From positions 1-64,000 of the forward strand of contig CAYJDA010000008.1 of assembly GCA_964368815.1 (NCBI GenBank): DNA of 64,000 bases, in the 5' to 3' direction. The translations under genes were made by a program, and so were the position numbers. Within the stretch, counting starts at the first letter, position 1. Each line of letters opens with the position of its first letter. The notes under the pieces were generated by a model. That model had not been told where the DNA came from and did not search any database. It saw nothing but the letters and a program-made list of their open reading frames with translations. Of the stretch, positions 58,395 to 64,000 are shown in pieces. The DNA is from CAYJBH01 sp964368815 (GTDB lineage Bacteria; Bacillota; Clostridia; Oscillospirales; Ruminococcaceae).

Positions 58395-59734
58395 GTTGCT
58401 TTGCCATTAGTTCGATCAGCATATAATTTGGCTATTTCAATAATATCCTGCCCTTCAGAAATCAGCTGTAGTTGATACTCTGCAGGGCTTTTTAGTTTTG
58501 TTGCTCGCTCGTATAACGGCTGAAGATATATTTCCTCGCCATAACCACGAGACATAAGTCCTTCTTTAGCTATGTTTATCATTTCGGTAAGGAAGGAAGA
58601 TAAGGTTTTTGGAGAAACAAGCTCGGTGAATCTATTTGTAATGGCTAATTTTCTGAGCTTCTTGATATCAAGTCCGGTTAAACGATTAGTAGCAATAAAT
58701 AAATCGCAAATTTGCAATGCCTTTGAAGAATTCTGACAGATACCGATGTTAAAAGCAGTTGCACAGAAGGTGCTGTTTAATGGTTGTATACAATCGCCGC
58801 GCATTTCTATAACATTATAACGGTTAATGGTAACTCTCTCAACGTTAAAAAAACCATTAATATCGCTTTCTGGGTGCATTTGTTCATTAAAATATTCATG
58901 AAGAGAAACTGGCTTGAAACATTCATATTCCAATCCATCTACTTTAAAACAAATATCTTTGTCGGTAAAATAGTCGATAATCTGCTCCACATCATCAAAT
59001 CTTTGATTACAGATACCGGTGTTTGGAAAGCCGGAACCCTCCCAGTTTAAATCTCGTGCACATAATGTGCCCTCCTCATAATTTATACCAGGCGGAAGAT
59101 TTGACGGCTGAGGAAGAGAATTAGAAAGCAATAAAGCTTTAACAAAATCCATCATGCACATGGTGTTAAACTTTTCTGGAAGTGTTCTACCGGGTACTTC
59201 TATGTGAGTTTGTACAGACTGCATATTTGCGAGATAATACTGAGGATCCTTTTGCGGTGTGTAAAGTCTGATATAATTTCTAAGGGTGTTGGTATAGTTG
59301 CTGATGGTATATTCTAATTTTTCTGGCATAAAGGGATTGCTGCCCATTCCGGTAATAATACATCCCTTTGATTTATAGTAATTACTCGCAGTATCAAAAT
59401 AGCCGTAAAATCTTTCAGCTATTTCATGTATTGTAACTGCTTTGGCCATTGAGAATTCAATTGTGGCATAAGTATAGTCATAACTTATACTGTCTGCATA
59501 CCGGTTGTTTACACGCATTATTTCAGGGGAACAGGTGCCCTTTTCTTCCTCGAAATCCCCGGTGTTGATTAAAAAGGTAAGAAATTCAATTCCAAGTTGC
59601 TTTGAACTTAGAGAGTTATCGATAAATAATATCGGATATTCAAGCTCGACTCCAATGTATTTTGCCTGCTTGCTAAAAAAGGGTGCAATAAGCATATTCT
59701 CAATATAATCACGTGCACCGTTCTTTGTAAACAT
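58391..59734 (-). CDS. Glutamate-cysteine-ligase-like enzyme (GCS2-type)
   Basis: This 447-residue protein has YIGVELEYPILF (metal/glutamate site), TGMGSNPF, the conserved MQSVQTHIEVPG and VIEMRGDCIQ, matching the glutamate-cysteine ligase GCS2/EgtA superfamily. It should ligate an amino acid to glutamate with ATP. It follows the MFS gene by 2 bp, so the two form one operon. No glutathione synthetase is near, so the product may be gamma-glutamylcysteine itself or another gamma-glutamyl compound. Confidence 0.82.
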   Translation of the reverse strand: MFTKNGARDYIENMLIAPFFSKQAKYIGVELEYPILFIDNSLSSKQLGIEFLTFLINTGDFEEEKGTCSPEIMRVNNRYADSISYDYTYATIEFSMAKAVTIHEIAERFYGYFDTASNYYKSKGCIITGMGSNPFMPEKLEYTISNYTNTLRNYIRLYTPQKDPQYYLANMQSVQTHIEVPGRTLPEKFNTMCMMDFVKALLLSNSLPQPSNLPPGINYEEGTLCARDLNWEGSGFPNTGICNQRFDDVEQIIDYFTDKDICFKVDGLEYECFKPVSLHEYFNEQMHPESDINGFFNVERVTINRYNVIEMRGDCIQPLNSTFCATAFNIGICQNSSKALQICDLFIATNRLTGLDIKKLRKLAITNRFTELVSPKTLSSFLTEMINIAKEGLMSRGYGEEIYLQPLYERATKLKSPAEYQLQLISEGQDIIEIAKLYADRTNGKAT

Positions 59735-59736
59735 TG

Positions 59737-60999
59737 CTATTCCCCTATGTGTTCCTCGTGTTTTTTAATATCTTTAGAACTTAATATTAATATTGTTGCT
59801 ATTACAAATAATACTATATTAAAAATAAAAGGCAACCTCGAATTAAAATCATACATCCAACCGATAATTATGCCAAACGGGGAGCTTATTGCAAGCATTA
59901 CTGTTAGGTAGATTGCAAAAATTCTTGATCGATTCTTTTCATCAACGTATAGAACCATCAGCTCATCTTTTCTCGGGGTTACAAATGAAAAGGCAACAGC
60001 TTCAAGAAGGGTGTAAATAACTACTCCAAAAACACTTTGCATTGGGCTTAACATAAGTATAACATGGCTTAATATGTAAAGCACAAGACCTATTACTGCC
60101 CCGCTACGCATACTTATGCGGTGTACAATGTTTTGCAGCTGTAATACAAAAAGTAGCATAATAGCAGTTCTTATCATAGGAAACAAAGCTACTAACTCTT
60201 CGGGGAGCATTAGGGTTTCGGTAATAAATATAGAAAAGAATGTGTTAATTGGGATTAATGTTATGTTCAGTATAGAGATAAATGCAATCACAAACATCAT
60301 TTTTTTGGACTTGAGGACAGTAGAAAAAACATCTTTATATCCGGCTATTAAGGTGAAATAACTTATGTTTTTTGTTTCCTCTAATCTTTTTTTTCCGAGC
60401 TGAGTTTCCTTTCCGAAATAAAATAGCAGAACAAATTTTAGGGTCATTGATATAGAGGATAAGAAGAATATAGCACGTACAACCGGAACGACACCGTGGT
60501 CGGCTACTAACCAGATGGCTATTGGTGAAAAAAATACCGACAACATTCCTGCTACCTGTATTACTAAAAAAGCATTGCGTACTAACTTGGGGGGACAGTC
60601 TTCTATAAATAAACATGCCCATGTTACATGCGTTAGCGACATGACTGAGTTAATCGCCGCCGCCGCCAAAAACCACCAAAAATTTTGGGCAAATGCCCAT
60701 AAAAGACATGGTGCTGTCCAACCGATAATATCAAAGATGAAGGTAGATTTTCTTCGCCCCATTTTATCTGCGCAAACTCCACCGAGCAAACCTCCGAATA
60801 TTTGCAAAAAAAGTCCGAAGGCAATTGTAAATCCGATTTCCCCGTTTGTAAGTCCAATTTGTCGCATATAGATGGATTGAAAAGGGGTGAAAAGGGCGTA
60901 TGGAATAAACCATAGAGGCTCGGTGAGTATCGATGCCCTTGGGTTGGTTCCAATGCCCTGCATTGTCTTAACAAGTATATGTTCCTTAATATATTTCAT
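59737..60999 (-). CDS. Major facilitator superfamily transporter
   Basis: This 420-residue carrier has about 12 TM helices and the MFS loop motif GGVCADKMGRRKSTFIFDII between helices 2 and 3. The start codon abuts a predicted stem in the mRNA and has only a distant AAGG, so translation may be controlled by the leader (61000-61112). It is co-transcribed with the glutamate-cysteine-ligase-like gene, so it may export or import a thiol or gamma-glutamyl compound. This is inference. Confidence 0.9.
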   Translation of the reverse strand: MKYIKEHILVKTMQGIGTNPRASILTEPLWFIPYALFTPFQSIYMRQIGLTNGEIGFTIAFGLFLQIFGGLLGGVCADKMGRRKSTFIFDIIGWTAPCLLWAFAQNFWWFLAAAAINSVMSLTHVTWACLFIEDCPPKLVRNAFLVIQVAGMLSVFFSPIAIWLVADHGVVPVVRAIFFLSSISMTLKFVLLFYFGKETQLGKKRLEETKNISYFTLIAGYKDVFSTVLKSKKMMFVIAFISILNITLIPINTFFSIFITETLMLPEELVALFPMIRTAIMLLFVLQLQNIVHRISMRSGAVIGLVLYILSHVILMLSPMQSVFGVVIYTLLEAVAFSFVTPRKDELMVLYVDEKNRSRIFAIYLTVMLAISSPFGIIIGWMYDFNSRLPFIFNIVLFVIATILILSSKDIKKHEEHIGE

Positions 61000-61112
61000 G
61001 GCTAAACCGGCGCCTTGTCCCTTTAAACCTTGTGATGATTTACAGTGTGACGGGCGTCATCCTTTCTTATTTACATTTATTACCGGCTTAGCACCAATAC
61101 GCTAAACTCTCA
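61000..61112 (-). promoter_or_regulatory. Structured 5' leader of the MFS operon (candidate riboswitch)
   Basis: The 113-nt leader on the minus strand can form a long closing stem: GCTAAGCCGG (plus 61083-61092) with CCGGTTTAGC (plus 61001-61010), ending 1 nt before the ATG. Inside are GACG/CGTC and GATGA/TCATC helices. The left arm can instead pair with TTTAGCG at plus 61101-61106, so two exclusive folds exist. No known riboswitch class was recognised. Confidence 0.45.
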
Positions 61113-61118
61113 GCTATT

Positions 61119-61147
61119 AATATAGCACAGTTAATGCTTTTTTACAA
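61119..61147 (-). promoter_or_regulatory. Promoter of the MFS operon
   Basis: The minus strand has TTGTAA (61142-61147), a 17-bp spacer and TATATT (61119-61124). Predicted start at about 61112. Confidence 0.62.
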
Positions 61148-61170
61148 GTAGTCATGTATATTTATTTTAG

Positions 61171-61305
61171 TTATCCAAAAAGAAAAGCAGATAAGCCGAC
61201 AACAAAGCCTGCAAAGAATACAATAACCTCTCTTATCCCAATACTTCTTCTCCAGCTCAACTGTAAACTTTTTTGTGCCAATTTTTCTTTGTTTTTATTA
61301 TCCAT
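61171..61305 (-). CDS. Small C-terminally anchored membrane protein (44 aa)
   Basis: This 44-residue frame starts with ATG after GGAGAG and encodes MDNKNKEKLAQKSLQLSWRR, then one TM helix ending GLSAFLFG. A longer frame starting at 61482 runs through AT-rich sequence without a site and is not preferred. It lies upstream of the MFS promoter on the same strand. No family was recognised; a positively charged head and one helix suggest a small membrane subunit. Confidence 0.5.
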   Translation of the reverse strand: MDNKNKEKLAQKSLQLSWRRSIGIREVIVFFAGFVVGLSAFLFG

Positions 61306-61938
61306 AATCTCTCCATAACAAAAATTTATCTGTAAAATAAAGTATGGTAAAAACATAGAAAATTTATACTTATTTTTATTTTTTTTGCACAGACAAAATG
61401 GTTTCAGCAATGAGATATTACTATTTGTATTATCCAGCCAGGTCAATTGTTCTGTTGAAAAGTCTGTTGAAAGTGTTAACAAAACAGCTTACTACGCGTT
61501 TTTTTGATTGTTTAATAATGGTTTTCAACAGTATGTTAAAAGTTTTCCACATAACTATATGTTAATTTTGTGAAGATGATATAGTATGCGCTAAAATACA
61601 ATTTGTTATTTTTTAGCTAAAATCAATTTTTTTTAATCTAAACATTACCGGGCAATTCCTTAGCCAAAAACTTGTAATTCAACCCGTTTTTTATTTAGAC
61701 AAAAGTCCTATGTCTTCGTTAGTGCGCATCGCAAGGCGAAAGCATTACTTCGACAGATTACTTTTGGGTTATGATATTTTTCGAGCCGTACACCCACAAT
61801 TTTTAATTAAACAGCAAAGTTGTTTGTATATGGGCGAGGCAAGTGTTTGAATTATTAAGAATGAGGATAACGAAGTCCGGTGCAAAATTTGTGCCTATAA
61901 GGGGTGTCGGATTTCAAGACTTTAGCTAGGCAAAACAA
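61306..61938. other. ~630-bp AT-rich intergenic region without a clear gene
   Basis: No protein frame with a good start is seen. The right part (about 61680-61930) is richer in GC and contains a possible AGACA/TGTCT hairpin at 61697-61716. The left part is AT-rich. It probably holds promoters for the small membrane gene and possibly a repeat; nothing could be named with confidence. Confidence 0.5.
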
Positions 61939-61990
61939 AAAAATATCCCCCACATCAACAACAGAGAATGGTAGTTGTTGATATGGGGGA
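61939..61990 (-). terminator. Terminator of the fliD-fliS operon
   Basis: TCCCCCATATCAACAAC and GTTGTTGATGTGGGGGA on the minus strand pair over 17 bp with one mismatch, then ATATTTTTTT follows. Confidence 0.92.
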
Positions 61991-62027
61991 CGGCATAAGC
62001 AAATTTATAGCTCCGTGTTAGGGATAA

Positions 62028-62417
62028 TTACGCTATATTGCCGCTTTGGCTTCGGCATACCCGGTCACACTCTGCAAAGGTCTGTCTAAGCTCGCTAATA
62101 ATCGGAATGGTTTCATTTATTATTGCAATGTCTTTCTTAATGTTTGCCTGTTGCAACTTTGTGAGTATAAAGTCGTAAAGTTTAATAAGATCAGTGGAGA
62201 AGCTATAGTCCTTAACCAAGGTGTCTTCAAGGTGCTTAACAATACGTTGAGCCTTCATAAGATTATTATGCGAATTAACTACATCATTTGACTCAATATA
62301 CATAATTGCTAAGTTTAAACACTTTTCTGTTTCATCAAAAAGCTTTACTAAAAGCTCACCGGGCGTCATTGTTAATATTGCTTGCTCACTGTAGGAACTG
62401 TAAGGGTTCACCGGCAT
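62028..62417 (-). CDS. fliS: Flagellar export chaperone FliS
   Basis: This 129-residue helical protein begins NPYSSYSEQAILTMTPGELL and contains VKLFDETEKCLNLA, the standard FliS pattern. FliS binds the C-terminus of flagellin in the cytoplasm and prevents premature assembly. It follows fliD by 22 bp, and a strong terminator comes about 40 bp after its stop. Flagellin itself is not in the window. Confidence 0.95.
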   Translation of the reverse strand: MPVNPYSSYSEQAILTMTPGELLVKLFDETEKCLNLAIMYIESNDVVNSHNNLMKAQRIVKHLEDTLVKDYSFSTDLIKLYDFILTKLQQANIKKDIAIINETIPIISELRQTFAECDRVCRSQSGNIA

Positions 62418-62439
62418 CTCTATACCTCCGTAATATTAA

Positions 62440-64000
62440 TTAGAACTGGCTTGCCAGCCAAGAACTCTGCTGATTAAGACTAGCTATTGCAATTTCCATT
62501 GCGTTAAAATCACTCCAGTACCGATCATACTCCATCTCGTAGCTTAGCTCAAGACGCTCTATGTAATCATCGATACTATTTTGGTCTCGCCCGATGGAGT
62601 AGTTGTTCGCTACCATTCCGGTGTAGCCGGCTTCAGCCACTATTGAACCCATATTTGCTGTACTGGTATTAACTGCACCATCTATGATGCTTTCCAAGGT
62701 GAATGCAAGACCTGTTTCATCAGCAGTAAACAATTCACTAAGCTCATCTGAATGCTTATTAACCATTTCACGAAGCAGTGTCTCATCAACGGTTAACTTA
62801 CCCCCATCTCTCCAATCAGAGGTAGTTTCTATACCAAACTCATAAAGTGCAAATTCGGCACCTTCAGGCTGTTGGTACAATGCAGTTCTCATTTCGGATA
62901 AAATGCCTGTAAGAATATCGTCGTTTCTAAGCAGGCCTTCACGAGCCTTTTCCTCCCAAAGAGCAACCTCGCTATCGGATAGTTCCTGCTTCTGTTCATC
63001 AGTAAGTGGTGGATAATCTTTATAGGTAGTGTCGGCGTTAACAAGGGTGTTAAGTTCATCAACAATTTTATTGTAGTCCTCAACAAAACTCATAAGACCG
63101 TCTACAATAGCATCGGTATCATGGTTAACCTGTATCTCAGCACCAGCAGGTTTTTCGGAAACACCATCCCAGTTTGCAGCCGTAAGTTCAATCTGTAAGC
63201 CGGAAACGGAAAAATCATTAGAGTTTCTCTCGGTCTCTACTCCGTTAATAGAAAGTATAGCATTTTGCCCATCAATTTTATTACCGAAAGTTTCTCCTGT
63301 TTCTTCCATGCTAACGGTACTACTACCAAATATCTCGGCAAGTTTTTCTGAAGCTTGTGCATTATTTCCGGTTATTATCACGGGATAGTTGGTAATTCCG
63401 GTAATAGCAAGGCGTCCTGTTTCGGGATCGTAGCTCACATTAGCTTCAGGTGGAGCTTGATGTTCTTGGATTTTAGCCTCTAATTCCTCAACAACCTGGG
63501 AAATAGATTTTCCGGCAAGGTTAATCGCTATTGGTGGAAATTCAGAGCCTAAGTCAAAATTAACGGTTAAGTCGGTTCCCTCAGGCGCAATAAGCTCATC
63601 CTTATCGAGCGGAGAAATCATTGTTGCAGCTGCGCCGTTACCCGCACCAAAAAGATTAGAAAGTAGATTCCCTTCGGTATCACTCATTACTATATCGAGT
63701 CCCGCACCACTATCGGTGCGCTCTATTGTCATACGATCTGAAAGTGTAGAGTAGGATAATTCCACACCTGCACTGCTGGAGTTAACTGCATTAATAACAT
63801 CATTCAAGCTGCTATCGCCTGTAAAAGAGAAGTCAACTCCGTTTATGGAAAAATTGTAATTTCCGTCTGCGCCCGGAGTTAGCCCTTCAGAAAAATTAAT
63901 GTCTGAGAGTTTAGTGTTTGTTGATATTTTAGTGCTCCCACCGTTTCTTACTCCAAGAGCATCAGTTGCTATACCGGATGAAGAGATTGTTAGTTGGCGG
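62440..64000 (-). CDS. fliD: Flagellar hook-associated protein 2 / filament cap FliD (5' end beyond window)
   Basis: About 519 residues are visible and the frame runs open through the right edge, so the start lies outside. The frame does not begin at the internal TTG at 63807; upstream it reads on with FSINGVDFSFTGDSSLND. The central part has YDPETGRLAITGITNYPVII (FliD repeats). The C-terminal FliD_C region has GLMSFVEDYNKIVDELNTLV and ends with the coil LEIAIASLNQQSSWLASQF-like sequence. FliD caps the filament and helps flagellin assemble. It is followed by fliS. Confidence 0.93.
   Translation of the reverse strand, partial: RQLTISSSGIATDALGVRNGGSTKISTNTKLSDINFSEGLTPGADGNYNFSINGVDFSFTGDSSLNDVINAVNSSSAGVELSYSTLSDRMTIERTDSGAGLDIVMSDTEGNLLSNLFGAGNGAAATMISPLDKDELIAPEGTDLTVNFDLGSEFPPIAINLAGKSISQVVEELEAKIQEHQAPPEANVSYDPETGRLAITGITNYPVIITGNNAQASEKLAEIFGSSTVSMEETGETFGNKIDGQNAILSINGVETERNSNDFSVSGLQIELTAANWDGVSEKPAGAEIQVNHDTDAIVDGLMSFVEDYNKIVDELNTLVNADTTYKDYPPLTDEQKQELSDSEVALWEEKAREGLLRNDDILTGILSEMRTALYQQPEGAEFALYEFGIETTSDWRDGGKLTVDETLLREMVNKHSDELSELFTADETGLAFTLESIIDGAVNTSTANMGSIVAEAGYTGMVANNYSIGRDQNSIDDYIERLELSYEMEYDRYWSDFNAMEIAIASLNQQSSWLASQF

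Noticed and set aside
61171..61482. 103-residue form of the small membrane protein
   Set aside because: The first 59 codons are AT-rich with no ribosome-binding site, and GGAGAG lies right before the internal ATG at 61305.
63808..64000. fliD starting at the internal TTG at 63807
   Set aside because: The frame is open to the window edge and the upstream translation continues the FliD domain.

Overview
The window looks like a scaffold from a low-GC, strictly anaerobic, spore-forming and flagellated Firmicute (class Clostridia). This rests on gene content: an Rnf complex, a sodium-pump decarboxylase pair, dipicolinate synthase (dpaA/dpaB), flagellar fliD/fliS, several ferredoxin-type proteins, YesM/YesN two-component proteins, TTG/GTG starts with strong Shine-Dalgarno sites, and clear sigma-A promoters (TTGACA-17-TATAAT). 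A run of 100 N at 49618-49717 inside a tandem repeat marks a scaffold gap, so this is draft or metagenome-type sequence. No phage, transposase or CRISPR array was recognised.

Layout. 1-5.5 kb (minus): a sodium:solute symporter between two tiny membrane proteins, with an M20 hydrolase and an amidase, behind one strong promoter and a leader hairpin; then an MGMT-like protein and an HxlR regulator. 5.6-8.6 kb (plus): a polar amino-acid ABC transporter with a flavin-barrel/ferredoxin fusion. 8.6-10.9 kb: a three-gene sugar cluster (RmlD-like, PseH-like, PseF-like) that could supply a nonulosonic acid. rpsU follows. 11.3-21.3 kb (minus): a carbohydrate ABC transporter locus with a URO-D-family protein, a YesN-type regulator, a CyuA-like protein, an aldo/keto reductase and a separately promoted YesM-type kinase. 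21.4-27.2 kb (minus): complete rnfCDGEAB. 27.4-32.5 kb (plus): a TepA/ClpP-like protease, oadG-oadB, an unknown membrane protein, a GNAT and a Gfo/Idh/MocA oxidoreductase. 32.6-33.9 kb (minus): dpaA-dpaB.

34.06-35.09 kb has no normal gene but a strong promoter, many nested hairpins and a terminator: a candidate large structured RNA of about 1 kb, the most unusual feature of the window. 35.3-43.5 kb (plus) is a self-contained PTS operon: mannitol-type EIICB, HPr, MtlR-type activator, EIIA, 1-phosphofructokinase, SorE-like dehydrogenase and Enzyme I. Its HPr keeps His15 but has Lys at the Ser46 position.

43.7-49.4 kb: a truncated sulfatase, a TetR regulator, tRNA-Gln, an HxxxDG acyltransferase with a DUF6320-like partner, a 50-bp palindrome, an intact sulfatase and an HD hydrolase. 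49.4-49.8 kb: 107-bp tandem repeats around the gap. 49.9-58.4 kb (plus): mnmE, a 2-hydroxyacid dehydrogenase, a 54-aa ferredoxin, trmN6-like, rsmI, a YfcE-type phosphodiesterase, a degenerate LCP-like protein, an orphan ParA, an acyltransferase-3 and a ComFB-like protein. 58.4-61.3 kb (minus): a glutamate-cysteine-ligase-like enzyme and an MFS transporter behind a structured leader. The window ends in the flagellar genes fliS and fliD, the latter cut by the window edge.
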